Shown here in pieces: positions 8,401 to 18,720 of a stretch of 33,829 nt of DNA; position 1 is the first letter of the stretch, and every line of letters begins with the position of its first letter. The notes under the pieces were generated by a model, which ran no database searches, was not told where the DNA came from, and worked only from the letters and a program-made list of their open reading frames with translations. The translations under genes and the position numbers were made by a program. Origin of the DNA: Gammaproteobacteria bacterium (GTDB lineage Bacteria > Pseudomonadota > Gammaproteobacteria > JAJFKO01); NCBI GenBank assembly GCA_028284465.1, contig JANQRR010000005.1:1-33829 (forward strand), written 5' to 3'.

Positions 8401-10728
8401 TTAATCTTTCGGCGGTGGCGGTGCTAACACTTCACGGCTACCGTTAGATTCCATAGGACTAACGACACCCGTCTTTTCCATATCTTCAAGCATTCTTGCT
8501 GCGCGATTATAGCCAATTTTTAAGCGTCGCTGCACTGATGAAATCGATGCTCGACGCGACTCAGTCACGATACGTACAGCTTGATCATACAATGGATCAG
8601 CTTCACTGGATTGTGAACCATCATCATTGTCAGACTCACCTTCATCACCATTAACACTAAATTGAGTAATTTCATCGATATATTCAGGTTGGCCGCTTTG
8701 TTTCCATTGAGCAGCTACTTTATGTACTTCATCATCGGAAATAAAAGCCCCATGCACCCGAACGGGTACCCCTGAGCCTGGTGGTAAATATAATAAATCC
8801 CCTGCCCCTAATAATTGTTCTGCACCTTGTTGATCTAAAATCGTGCGCGAGTCAATTTTAGACGATACTTGAAAAGCAATCCGTGTGGGAATATTTGACT
8901 TGATCAAACCTGTGATCACATCAACCGATGGTCGTTGGGTTGCTAAAATCATATGAATACCAGCAGCCCGTGCTTTTTGTGCAATTCGCGCAATTAACGT
9001 TTCTACTTTTTTACCTACTAACATCATCATATCAGCAAATTCATCAATCACGACAACAATGTATGGCAGTGGTGTCAAAGTTTGTTGCTCTTCACCATCA
9101 GCAGGTTGATGTAATGGATCAGCAATGGGTTCACCCTGCTTGATTGCATTTTTAACTTTTTGATTAAAACCCGCAAGATTACGCACGCCTTGCGACGCCA
9201 TCAAACGATAACGGCGATCCATTTCTGCCACACACCAACGCAATGCATTAGCAGCTTCTTTCATGTCGGTTACTACTGGTGCTAATAAATGTGGAATACC
9301 TTCATATACTGATAATTCCAACATTTTTGGATCAACAAGAATTAATCGAACTTGCTCAGGTGTGGTTTTAAATAAAATACTTAATAACATGCCATTCAAA
9401 CCGACTGATTTACCTGAACCTGTTGTTCCTGCAACTAACAAATGTGGCATTTTCGCAAGATCAACCACTACCGGATGCCCAGCAATATCTTTCCCTAAAG
9501 CTAAGCTCAATGGTGAGCGTGATTTTAAATATTGATCTGAGCCTAATACTTCAGATAAACGTACCATTTCACGATTTTCATTCGGAATTTCTAAACCGAT
9601 CACTGATTTGCCGGGGATCACTTCAACAATACGCACACTGGTTGTTGACAGTGAACGTGCAAGATCTTTCGCTAGCCCAGAAATTTTACTGACTTTAAGG
9701 CCAGGCGCTAATTGTAATTCAAAACGCGTTACCACAGGCCCTGGATGCACTGCTACAACTTTAGCTTCAATGCCAAAATCTTGTAAGCGTGCTTCAACAT
9801 CGCAAGATTTAGCTTCCAAAGCTTCATTAGTAATACGTTGCGAATGAATGCGTTGCGGCGGATCAAGTAATTCTAATGAGGGTAACGTTCCGCCAGAAGC
9901 ATTATAGCGAGGCGCCATTTTTACTTTGCTGCTAGCTTTGCTTGGTTTAGGTGTTGATATTGGAGTAGACACAACTGGGGTTGCTTGCTGCGTTGGGATA
10001 TAAGGTTCTGCAATATTAATGGCGCGATCAACTTGAGACTGAGTGGATTTTTTGCGATGGCACAAATCTTTAACTCGATCATAACAGCGTTGATATAAAT
10101 TCGTTAACCACTTAACTAAGTGCGTAAAACCTAATAATGTTAAACGCCCAATAGTTTCAATAATGCCTAACCATGACAGCCCCGTAAATAACGTAATGCC
10201 GCAAAGAAATGCAGCAACTAATATCACGGTTGTGCCAAATAAGTTAAACGCTGCGAGTAAATTGGTGCTGACAATATTGCCGACAATACCTCCTGCTTGA
10301 AAAGGTAAATGCGTACTTGGCATAATAATATGTAAATTTGCTAAACCATCGCCTGCTAATAATATTAATAGAAAGCCTAGAATGCGAATGCTTAAATAAC
10401 GAAAATTATGTGCTTGTGGTATTAATTTTTCACGTAAGAATAACCAAGCGACATAGGCAATAGCTAATGGAAAAAAATACGCACAATAACCAAAAATATA
10501 CAAAAATAGATCGGCAAACCAAGCTCCAGCTTTGCCACCTGCATTAGTAATGTGACTGCTAAACCCAGTGTGTGACCAACCAGGATCAGTATTATGAAAA
10601 GTTATTAATGCTATCAATAGAAATAGACTAAGTGCTAAACCGAGAATAAAAGCGCCCTCTCGCACTCGTTGAGCTAATCCTTGACCTATTGGCTTATAAC
10701 CTATGTTTAATTGTGGAAAAAATTTCAA
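8401..10728 (-). CDS. ftsK: DNA translocase FtsK
   Basis: FtsK couples septum formation to chromosome segregation, pumping DNA towards dif and activating XerCD. Domains: four transmembrane segments in residues 25-200, a short basic Pro/Ser/Thr-rich linker (about 215-285), then the alpha-beta motor with Walker A GTTGSGKS at 434-441 and Walker B YIVVVIDE at 556-563, and a C-terminal winged-helix gamma domain (about 710-770, [20 protein letters not shown]) that reads KOPS. At 775 aa it is much shorter than E. coli FtsK (1329) only because of the linker, a length common in other gammaproteobacteria. The start codon is TTG: it follows GCAGGT by 6 nt and no ATG lies before the first helix. Divergent from trxB. 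Confidence 0.97.
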   Translation of the reverse strand: MKFFPQLNIGYKPIGQGLAQRVREGAFILGLALSLFLLIALITFHNTDPGWSHTGFSSHITNAGGKAGAWFADLFLYIFGYCAYFFPLAIAYVAWLFLREKLIPQAHNFRYLSIRILGFLLILLAGDGLANLHIIMPSTHLPFQAGGIVGNIVSTNLLAAFNLFGTTVILVAAFLCGITLFTGLSWLGIIETIGRLTLLGFTHLVKWLTNLYQRCYDRVKDLCHRKKSTQSQVDRAINIAEPYIPTQQATPVVSTPISTPKPSKASSKVKMAPRYNASGGTLPSLELLDPPQRIHSQRITNEALEAKSCDVEARLQDFGIEAKVVAVHPGPVVTRFELQLAPGLKVSKISGLAKDLARSLSTTSVRIVEVIPGKSVIGLEIPNENREMVRLSEVLGSDQYLKSRSPLSLALGKDIAGHPVVVDLAKMPHLLVAGTTGSGKSVGLNGMLLSILFKTTPEQVRLILVDPKMLELSVYEGIPHLLAPVVTDMKEAANALRWCVAEMDRRYRLMASQGVRNLAGFNQKVKNAIKQGEPIADPLHQPADGEEQQTLTPLPYIVVVIDEFADMMMLVGKKVETLIARIAQKARAAGIHMILATQRPSVDVITGLIKSNIPTRIAFQVSSKIDSRTILDQQGAEQLLGAGDLLYLPPGSGVPVRVHGAFISDDEVHKVAAQWKQSGQPEYIDEITQFSVNGDEGESDNDDGSQSSEADPLYDQAVRIVTESRRASISSVQRRLKIGYNRAARMLEDMEKTGVVSPMESNGSREVLAPPPPKD

Positions 10729-10858
10729 GTTTTTACCTGCTATTATTTGTTCAACCAGATGATAATTTTATTAATATTTAATCGTACCATTGCCTAATTA
10801 TCAACTATTTTTCATTAATTTTTCAGTGTATATATTTATTTCACTCTGTGTAACATAG

Positions 10859-11932
<1,074 letters not shown>

Positions 11933-11996
11933 ATAGCAGCCGAAATATTACTTTTATGATAACTGCGTATCATATTAGTAATGAAACAGCCTCATT

Positions 11997-12025
11997 GTCA
12001 TTGCGAACGCAGTGAAGCAATCCAG
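11997..12025 (+). repeat. Dispersed REP-like repeat, single copy
   Basis: GTCATTGCGAACGCAGTGAAGC and the following AATCCAG match the repeat units seen at 27740-27995. It lies between trxB and infA in otherwise non-coding sequence. A short frame across it reads CHCERSEAIQ, a peptide that turns up as a spurious ORF wherever this repeat occurs. Confidence 0.8.
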
Positions 12026-12155
12026 AGACTTTCTAGGTTAAGATTTCTGGGACGGGATGAAGATTGCTGTCGAATGATATTTCTAAACTTGCTTTTGACA
12101 TTTATTTCTAATATATTAGTTGAAATTTATGCAACTTTATCATTTGAGGTAGTGA

Positions 12156-12380
12156 ATGGCTAAAGAAGATCATATTGAAATGGAAGGCAAAGTTACCGAG
12201 ACCTTGCCCAATACCATGTTTCGGGTTGAACTTGAAAATGGTCACATCATCACTGCTCATATCTCAGGTAAAATGCGTAAAAATTATATTCGCATTCTCA
12301 CCGGCGATAAAGTGACCGTCGAACTTACTCCGTATGATCTCACTAAAGGCCGAATTATTTACCGTAATAAAGGCGGCTAA
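12156..12380 (+). CDS. infA: Translation initiation factor IF-1
   Basis: The complete 74-aa OB-fold protein that binds the 30S A site with IF-2 and IF-3. [40 protein letters not shown] and [18 protein letters not shown] are family-typical throughout. The start follows GAGG by 6 nt. Its stop overlaps that of the convergent prpD gene by a few bases. A TTGACA hexamer is present at 12095-12100 but no matching -10 box at the usual distance. Confidence 0.97.
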   Translation: MAKEDHIEMEGKVTETLPNTMFRVELENGHIITAHISGKMRKNYIRILTGDKVTVELTPYDLTKGRIIYRNKGG

Positions 12381-13834
12381 ACTAACCACAATTGCATAAA
12401 TTCATTCACGGGAGTAACTTCCAAACTTGCAGGATCTTGACACGCTGCCATGATCTGCTCTACTTGCTGCTGCGGAAAATGTGTCAACAAATTTCGCTGG
12501 AATTTTTGTAGTAACACTGGAATACCTTCTGCGCGACGCCGTCGATGGCCGATTGGATATTCAACGCATATGTTATCCGTGCTTGAGCCATCACTGAAAA
12601 ATACTTGCATAGCATTTGCGATAGAACGTTTATCCGGCTCATGGTATTCACGACTAAAACGTTTATCTTCTGTCACGATCATTTTGTCGCGTAACGCATC
12701 AATACGCGGATCATTGGCCACAACATCTTCATAATGATCCGCCGTTAAATCACCATGCAATAAACCAATGGCTGTCATATATTGTAAACAATGATCCCGA
12801 TCAGCAGGATTATGTAATGGTCCTTGTTTGCTGATGATCCGAATTGCAGATTCATGAGTAGTTAACACGATTTTATCAATCTCAGCTAAGCGATCTTTAA
12901 CTTGTGGATGTAATTGTACAGCACATTCAACAGCAGTTTGCGCATGAAATTCTGCCGGGTATGATAATTTAAATAATATATTTTCCATCACATAAGCATC
13001 ATAGTCGCGCTGAAATTTAAAATGTTCACCTTTAAATAATACATCGTAAAAACCCCAGGTTTTCGCTGTTAAAACACTGGGATAACCCATTTCGCCAGTT
13101 AATGCGATCATTGCTAAACGCACCGCGCGACTGGTGGCATCTCCAGCAGCCCAAGACTTGCGTGAACCAGCGTTAGGTGCGTGACGATAAGTTCGTAAGC
13201 TCTGGCCATCAAGCCACGCATTAGATAACGCATTTAACGCTTGTTGTTTGCTGGCTCCAAACATGTGAGCAACTACTGCGGTTGAAGCAACTTTAACAAG
13301 CACAACATGATCTAACCCTACCCGATTAAAACTATTTTCCAAGGCTATCACGCCTTGAATTTCATGCGCTTTGATCATGGCTGTTAACACAGCTTTCATT
13401 GTTAATGGCGGTTTACCATTTGCGATGTTTTGACGACTAAGATGATCGGCAACTGCTAAAATAGCGCCGAGATTATCCGATGGGTGGCCCCACTCTGCTG
13501 CCAACCAAGTATCATTGAAATCTAACCAACGAATAATGGCTCCGATATTAAAAGCTGCTTGTACCGGATCAAGTTCGTATTGGGTCCCTGGGACTCGAGC
13601 GCCGTTAGGCACGATAGTCCCTGGAGTGATTGGACCGAGAAGTTTAGTACATTCAGAATAACGCAAAGCTAAAATGCCGCAGCCTAAGGTATCCATTAAA
13701 CATAATCGTGCTGTGTCGTAAGCTTCTTGGCTATTGATTTGCTGATCGTATACGTAATCGATAATTGCTGTTAATTCTTTGTCGAAATCAGTGCGGATGT
13801 TTGTATCTGCTCGAGTTTGTGCTTGTGTAGTCAT
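12377..13834 (-). CDS. prpD: 2-methylcitrate dehydratase PrpD
   Basis: MmgE/PrpD-family enzyme of 485 aa that dehydrates 2-methylcitrate to 2-methyl-cis-aconitate in propionyl-CoA breakdown. Recognisable family blocks are [70 protein letters not shown] and [13 protein letters not shown]. The length matches E. coli PrpD (483). It follows prpC by 27 nt on the same strand and is last in an operon of two MFS genes, prpC and prpD. The ribosome site is weak (GACGAGAG). No prpB (methylisocitrate lyase), acnD or prpF lies in the window, so the later steps must be encoded elsewhere or be absent. Confidence 0.95.
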   Translation of the reverse strand: MTTQAQTRADTNIRTDFDKELTAIIDYVYDQQINSQEAYDTARLCLMDTLGCGILALRYSECTKLLGPITPGTIVPNGARVPGTQYELDPVQAAFNIGAIIRWLDFNDTWLAAEWGHPSDNLGAILAVADHLSRQNIANGKPPLTMKAVLTAMIKAHEIQGVIALENSFNRVGLDHVVLVKVASTAVVAHMFGASKQQALNALSNAWLDGQSLRTYRHAPNAGSRKSWAAGDATSRAVRLAMIALTGEMGYPSVLTAKTWGFYDVLFKGEHFKFQRDYDAYVMENILFKLSYPAEFHAQTAVECAVQLHPQVKDRLAEIDKIVLTTHESAIRIISKQGPLHNPADRDHCLQYMTAIGLLHGDLTADHYEDVVANDPRIDALRDKMIVTEDKRFSREYHEPDKRSIANAMQVFFSDGSSTDNICVEYPIGHRRRRAEGIPVLLQKFQRNLLTHFPQQQVEQIMAACQDPASLEVTPVNEFMQLWLV

Positions 13835-13861
13835 TTGTTTGTGCTCTCGTCTTTAATATTA

Positions 13862-14977
13862 TTATCTTTTATCAATCGCGATAAATTCGCGTGGTTGTGG
13901 GCCGATATATTCTGAGATCGGGCGAATTAATTTATTATTGCTACGTTGCTCAATCACATGAGCTGCCCATCCGGTGATCCGCGCCATAACAAATACTGGC
14001 GTATACATCAATGTTGGAATACCACATAAATGATATGCCGACGCACTATAAAAATCGAGGTTAGGAAATAAATGCTTTTCATCCCACATGATTTTTTCAA
14101 TGCGCTCAGAAACTGGTACTAAAATCGTATCATTTTTGGCAGTCGCTAATTTTTGCGCCCAACTTTTAATAACATCTGAACGTGGATCTGACACAGTATA
14201 TACGCGGTGCCCAAAACCCATAATTAAATCTTTATTAGCTAGCATTTCTCGCAAGCCTTTTTCAGCAGCATCAGGCGATGAGAATTTTTCAATTAATTCC
14301 ATTGCTTTTTCATTAGCACCACCATGCAATGGTCCACGCAAAGTGCCAATAGCTGAAGTGATAGCGGAATAAAAATCTGATAAGGTTGCAGCCGTTACGC
14401 GTGCAGCAAATGTTGATGCATTAAATTCATGTTCTGCATAAAGTATTAATGACACATCAACGGCACGCTCGATCAATGGATCGGCTTTTTTACCGTGTAA
14501 TAAATGTAAAAAATGCCCAGCAATCGTTTCATCATCGGTGGCTGTGTTAATCGCATTGCCGCGATGAAATTGATACCAATAAGTTAAAATAGACGGGAAA
14601 CACGCTAATAATCGATCGGCAATTTGAGATTGATCATCAGTGGCGCGTTCGGGTTCAAGCGTACCTAACATCGAACATGCCGTGCGCATAACATCCATCG
14701 GATGTGCATTAGCAGGAATTAATTGCAATACCGCTTGTAATTCATCAGGCAGTTGACGCAAGTTGCGTAATTTATTTTTATAGTCGGCTAATTCTGTTGA
14801 TGTTGGTAGGTTACCGTGAATAAGTAAATGTGCCACTTCTTCAAAGCTTGCATGTTCAGCAAGATCATGAATTGAGTAACCTCGATAATTTAATCCTTTA
14901 CCTTCAACGCCAACCGTACAAATCGCTGATTTGCCAGCAACAACACCAGCCAAGCCACCAGTTTTTTTTGTCGTCAT
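13862..14977 (-). CDS. prpC: 2-methylcitrate synthase PrpC
   Basis: Condenses propionyl-CoA with oxaloacetate in the cytosol. A short citrate-synthase fold of 371 aa, with catalytic His218 (LHGGANEKAM), His257 (GFGHRVYTVSDPRS) and Asp308 (PNLDFYSASAYH). The N-terminus KKTGGLAGVVAGKSAICTV is the PrpC type, not the larger GltA type with its N-terminal domain. A GTG at 14983 is in frame, but AGGAG lies only 2 nt from it and 8 nt from the ATG at 14977, which decides the start. It follows the second MFS gene by 11 nt. The pairing with prpD supports methylcitrate rather than citrate synthase. Confidence 0.93.
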   Translation of the reverse strand: MTTKKTGGLAGVVAGKSAICTVGVEGKGLNYRGYSIHDLAEHASFEEVAHLLIHGNLPTSTELADYKNKLRNLRQLPDELQAVLQLIPANAHPMDVMRTACSMLGTLEPERATDDQSQIADRLLACFPSILTYWYQFHRGNAINTATDDETIAGHFLHLLHGKKADPLIERAVDVSLILYAEHEFNASTFAARVTAATLSDFYSAITSAIGTLRGPLHGGANEKAMELIEKFSSPDAAEKGLREMLANKDLIMGFGHRVYTVSDPRSDVIKSWAQKLATAKNDTILVPVSERIEKIMWDEKHLFPNLDFYSASAYHLCGIPTLMYTPVFVMARITGWAAHVIEQRSNNKLIRPISEYIGPQPREFIAIDKR

Positions 14978-14988
14978 GATCACTTCTC

Positions 14989-16311
14989 CTACTTTGGTTG
15001 TTTGGGCGCATTCAAATACTTTAAATATTGCGGTTCGCAGCGGGTTTCTTTAATCATTTTGAGCCCGGCAAACAACGCTATTATATAACATAATGGAATA
15101 ATAAATAAGGCAAAATGATAGTCGCTTAGACGATATAGCGGAACTAAATTGGCATATACCCCATTCCAATGCAAATTTAACAAAATGCCAACTAATGGCT
15201 GAAAAACTGCTGCGCCAGCAATCACGGTCATATTATTAAAACCAATCGCAGTACCTACGATAGATGGGCGGTTATTTTCTTTTACCACAGCAAAACTTAA
15301 TGATTGACCTGATGCAGACAAGCCAAAAATGAATAATAAAATATATAAAAGAAATAATGGGATATGTTGAATATAAATTATAATGGGAGTGGAAATTAAT
15401 CCTAAGATAGCACAAGCAGACAATGGTAAACACCGTCTGCCTATCCTATCGGAGAGCCAACCTGCTAGTGGGCTACCAATAGCTATTCCTAACCAAATTG
15501 TTGACGATAGTAATGACGCTGTTTGATTGCTAACGTGATAAGCCGTTACTAGAAAAGGAATACCCCATAGCGTTGCGAAAATACTGATCGGCGCCCAAAT
15601 ACAAAAAGCATAAACACCTACGAACCATGTTTGCGGTTTTGTTAAAACAAGATATAAACGTTTAAACTCATTATTAATCTGTCCGGTAAATAAATGGTAT
15701 TTGCGATGTTTCGGTGGATAATCACGCACGATAAGCCAAGTCACAATTGCTAAGCCAAATCCAATTAAACCGGCAACATGAATTGTGTTGCGCCAACCAA
15801 AATTCGCCACGGATGCTGCTAATGGTGCCTGCCCAAAGATAGCGCCGACCGAGCCAAGTAATTGAGTTACTCCTGCAGCCCAAGCAAAATATGATGGTGG
15901 AAACCAACGTGCAATTAGTACTAATGCGCCAACAAATGCAAATGCAGAACCAAACCCCATTAAAAAACGACCGAGGGACGCTGTTGACATATTATGTGCA
16001 AAACCAAATGTCACTGCACCTAAAGCACAAATGGCAATCATAATTGATAATAATTTTCTTGGCCCGAATCGATCAATCAACAATCCTGCAGGAATTTGCA
16101 TCGGCACATAAGCATAAAAATAAAACGCTGCCATAGTACCAAGCCCTGCCGCTTTAATATTAAATGCACGCATGAGATCTAACGTCATGACACTGGGAGT
16201 AACGCGAAGGAAAAATTCGTATAAATAAAATAAGGCGGCAGTACAACAAACAATGACAGCTAACAAAGTTAACTTATTAGGCACAATAGGTTGGTGCTTA
16301 GAATTAGTCAT
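14989..16311 (-). CDS. MFS transporter, tandem copy B
   Basis: A 440-aa major facilitator with 12 hydrophobic segments. The loop after helix 2 contains LIDRFGPRKL, the MFS motif, and its mirror GWLSDRIGRRCL appears in the second half. Start ATG follows AAAGGT. It is closely related to the upstream gene: N-termini MTNSKHQPIVPNK and MTNQKHQPIVQNK, and most of the helices are the same, so the pair arose by tandem duplication. The stop of copy A lies 2 nt before this ATG, and prpC follows 11 nt after its stop. The operon suggests uptake of a substrate that yields propionyl-CoA, such as a short organic acid, but the substrate is not shown by sequence. Confidence 0.9.
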   Translation of the reverse strand: MTNSKHQPIVPNKLTLLAVIVCCTAALFYLYEFFLRVTPSVMTLDLMRAFNIKAAGLGTMAAFYFYAYVPMQIPAGLLIDRFGPRKLLSIMIAICALGAVTFGFAHNMSTASLGRFLMGFGSAFAFVGALVLIARWFPPSYFAWAAGVTQLLGSVGAIFGQAPLAASVANFGWRNTIHVAGLIGFGLAIVTWLIVRDYPPKHRKYHLFTGQINNEFKRLYLVLTKPQTWFVGVYAFCIWAPISIFATLWGIPFLVTAYHVSNQTASLLSSTIWLGIAIGSPLAGWLSDRIGRRCLPLSACAILGLISTPIIIYIQHIPLFLLYILLFIFGLSASGQSLSFAVVKENNRPSIVGTAIGFNNMTVIAGAAVFQPLVGILLNLHWNGVYANLVPLYRLSDYHFALFIIPLCYIIALFAGLKMIKETRCEPQYLKYLNAPKQPK

Positions 16312-16313
16312 TA

Positions 16314-17678
16314 TTACCTTTGTAAGATTGGTTCAGCCACCTCTGTGTCTACTTGCTCAGATAGATTAGATTGTTGTTCTAAAGAAATTAAATATTGTGG
16401 TTGGCAATTTGTTTCTTTAATCATTTTAAGGCTAACCAATAACGCAATAATGTAACATACTGGAATAATAAATAACGCAAAGCGGTAATCACTTACACTG
16501 TACACTGGCACCTGATTAACATACTTACCATCCCAATGTAGATTTAATAAAATTCCTACAACCGGCTGAAAAATAGCTGCACCTGCAATCACTGACATAT
16601 TATTAAAGCCAATCGCAGTTCCTACAATCGATGGCCGGTTATTTTCTTTCACTGAAGCAAAACTTAATGATTGCCCTGCTGCGGCCACCCCGAAGATAAA
16701 TAATAAAATATATAATGCGGTGATAGAAAGATGTGATGAATACAATATAATTGGCGTTGATATTAAACCTAGTGCTGCACATACAACTAATGGCAAACAA
16801 CGCTTGCCTATTTTATCTGACCACCAACCAACTAATGGACTGCCTATGGCAATTCCTAACCAGATAGTTGCTGATAGCATCGATGCAACTTGAGTACTAA
16901 CATGATAAGTTGCCACTAAATAAGGAATACCCCATAGTGTTGCAAAAATACTGATCGGTGCCCAGATACAAAAAGCATAAATACCGACACACCAAGTTTG
17001 TGGTTTTTTCAAGACTAAAAATAACCGTTTAAATTCATTATTTATTTCACTGCTAAGCAATGGATGTTTACGATGCTTTGGCGGATGATCACGTACAATT
17101 AACCATGTTATTAATGCTAAGCCTAAGCCAATTAACCCCGCCATATAAATGGTATTACGCCAGCCTAAATGTTCTACGGAAGCAGCTAATGGTGCTTGCC
17201 CGACTATCGCGCCAACAGAACCTAACAACTGGGTGATCCCTGCCGCCCAAGCAAAGTATGATGGTGGAAACCAACGTGCTACCAACACTAAAGCTCCAAC
17301 GAATGCAAATGCTGAACCAAAACCCATTAAAAAGCGCCCGCTCGATGCGAGAAACATATCATGTGAAAAACCAAATACAATCGCCCCAAGTGCGCAAATC
17401 GCGATCATAAAAGATAATAATTTACGTGGTCCAAATCGATCAATTAATAACCCTGCAGGAATTTGCATCGGTACATACGCATAAAAATAAAACGCTGCCA
17501 TGGTACCAAGCCCTGCAGCTTTAATATTTAAGGCGCGCATCAGATCAACGGTCATGACGCTGGGTGTCACTCGGAGAAAAAATTCATAAAGGTAAAATAA
17601 TGATGCGGTACAACAGACAATAATTGCTAATAATGTTAATTTATTTTGAACGATCGGTTGATGTTTTTGATTAGTCAT
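16314..17678 (-). CDS. MFS transporter, tandem copy A
   Basis: First gene of the four-gene operon with copy B, prpC and prpD. A GTG at 17684 is in frame, but AAAGG sits at better spacing to the ATG at 17678, which also matches the start of copy B; this gives 454 aa. Twelve transmembrane segments, with the motif LIDRFGPRKL after helix 2 and GWWSDKIGKRCL in the middle. Compared with copy B it has a C-terminal extension of about 15 residues rich in Ser, Glu and Val. The helices with YLYEFFLRVTPSVMT and AFYFYAYVPMQIPAGLL are nearly identical in the two copies. The differences are spread along the protein, so both copies look functional. Confidence 0.9.
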   Translation of the reverse strand: MTNQKHQPIVQNKLTLLAIIVCCTASLFYLYEFFLRVTPSVMTVDLMRALNIKAAGLGTMAAFYFYAYVPMQIPAGLLIDRFGPRKLLSFMIAICALGAIVFGFSHDMFLASSGRFLMGFGSAFAFVGALVLVARWFPPSYFAWAAGITQLLGSVGAIVGQAPLAASVEHLGWRNTIYMAGLIGLGLALITWLIVRDHPPKHRKHPLLSSEINNEFKRLFLVLKKPQTWCVGIYAFCIWAPISIFATLWGIPYLVATYHVSTQVASMLSATIWLGIAIGSPLVGWWSDKIGKRCLPLVVCAALGLISTPIILYSSHLSITALYILLFIFGVAAAGQSLSFASVKENNRPSIVGTAIGFNNMSVIAGAAIFQPVVGILLNLHWDGKYVNQVPVYSVSDYRFALFIIPVCYIIALLVSLKMIKETNCQPQYLISLEQQSNLSEQVDTEVAEPILQR

Positions 17679-17745
17679 ATTCACCTTTATTACTAAAAAT
17701 AAAAAATATAAACCACTTCAATAACAATAACTTGTTACGGTTATT

Positions 17746-17769
17746 TAATGTTTTAGATTGATAACATTA
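17746..17769. promoter_or_regulatory. Palindrome upstream of the MFS-prp operon, possible operator
   Basis: Inverted repeat TAATGTT-N10-AACATTA about 70-90 nt upstream of the operon's first ATG. Each arm is flanked further out by an ACGGT/ACCGT element, making a wider imperfect dyad. The size and place suit a dimeric regulator; no regulator gene is adjacent. Confidence 0.3.
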
Positions 17770-17816
17770 CCGTTAATATACACGTTTTTGTTAAAGAGAT
17801 AAATATAGATTTATAA

Positions 17817-18221
17817 CTATTCCCCAGAAATTCTCACTATTGTTAACAATCGTGCAATATATTGCCTGGATTGTGTTGCTTGTTGTTTCACTTTAAGCGC
17901 TGCTTTTTTTGTTGGGGCATCACGCTCAGCTTGTTTAAGCTGCGCATATTGTTGTTGTGCACGCAGAATTTTCTCACCAAATGCAAAAGGACTAGCTTGT
18001 AATTCTTCAAGTAATGCATCAACATCTTGACTTGCGCGTATGGCTGCTTGGCATTGAGGGTTATTAATACCTTGATCGGCTGATGTTTGGCAACGTTCAT
18101 AAACTGGTTTGATCGTTTTAGGGTGTTCCATAAAGTATTGATAGTCTTTAGCTTGACTACAAGCTGATAAACTCACCAAACAAATTGCTATAAAAATTAC
18201 ATTAATACATGTCTGTTTCAT
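17817..18221 (-). CDS. EexN-like lipoprotein
   Basis: A 134-aa exported lipoprotein from the ATG at 18221: MKQTCINVIFIAICLVSLSAC ends in a lipobox (LSAC, acylated Cys21, Ser at +2, so probably outer membrane). The next part, YFMEHPKTIKPVYERCQ followed by NPQCQAAIRAS, follows the pattern of EexN-family entry-exclusion lipoproteins of type IV secretion/conjugation systems (YxxHP...C...NPxCxxA). The C-terminal 80 residues are a Gln/Lys/Ala-rich coiled coil. In-frame ATGs at 18245 and 18233 add a non-hydrophobic lead and are less likely. It lies 30 nt after the IcmD-like gene on the same strand. Lipoprotein call firm; EexN similarity is from memory. Confidence 0.7.
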   Translation of the reverse strand: MKQTCINVIFIAICLVSLSACSQAKDYQYFMEHPKTIKPVYERCQTSADQGINNPQCQAAIRASQDVDALLEELQASPFAFGEKILRAQQQYAQLKQAERDAPTKKAALKVKQQATQSRQYIARLLTIVRISGE

Positions 18222-18251
18222 AATATCATCCATTAAAATGATCATAATTTA

Positions 18252-18653
18252 CTATGATGGAATTTTTGCGCCATGTTTAAGCTGCTTCTGAGAACCACCA
18301 ACAGATTTCACCGATGCTGAATAACTGGAAATAATTGGCAACGCAATTATAAATAATCCTAAAAATAATAATAATATCGGTTGCGTTAAACGGATCTGGA
18401 TCGGGTTGCGACGATGTTCAATATAACGGGCAAACGCACCCGCTAAGATAGCCGCCCCTAAAATATAACACGCAACATTGATAACATGTGCAAACCCCTT
18501 CACTGGCCCAAGAATGTTATCTGCAACGCCTCCTAAGCTTATTCGTTGCCCAATTTCACCCGCCCAAGCTAAACTATTAAATCCAATAAAGAAAAGCATT
18601 AAAATTGCGATAATAACCGCGTATAATTTATGGGTTTTTAAAAACTGTCGCAA
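18252..18653 (-). CDS. IcmD/DotP-like (DotE/DotP family) membrane protein
   Basis: I choose the TTG at 18653 because GAGGAG lies 8 nt upstream and the product then starts with a signal-like helix; the ATG at 18707 would add a hydrophilic lead. The result is 133 aa, close to the 132 aa of Legionella IcmD. Layout: a leader ending in LAWA, a short Gly-rich segment, a helix around residues 57-80 (VINVACYILGAAILAGAF), a basic loop with EHRRNPIQIRL, and a second helix (PILLLFLGLFIIALPII). The loop and helices resemble the IcmD pattern of a Gly/Ala helix, KxHxxNPTQ and a PIALLFIG helix. IcmD is an inner-membrane part of the Dot/Icm type IVB system. No other dot/icm gene is in the window. Similarity judged by eye, not by search. 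Confidence 0.6.
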   Translation of the reverse strand: MRQFLKTHKLYAVIIAILMLFFIGFNSLAWAGEIGQRISLGGVADNILGPVKGFAHVINVACYILGAAILAGAFARYIEHRRNPIQIRLTQPILLLFLGLFIIALPIISSYSASVKSVGGSQKQLKHGAKIPS

Positions 18654-18720
18654 AATAAAGACTCCTCGGCAAACTTGGCCATTTAATTGCCAGAGGCATT
18701 TTATCATAAACTACTAATGG

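Noticed and set aside
12095..12123. TTGACA as -35 box of an infA promoter
   Set aside because: The hexamer is perfect, but no -10-like hexamer lies at 15-19 nt; the nearest TATA-like boxes are only 8-11 nt away.
11981..12163. 60-codon plus-strand frame containing CHCERSEAIQ
   Set aside because: It runs across a dispersed REP-like repeat and has no ribosome site; the peptide is a by-product of the repeat.
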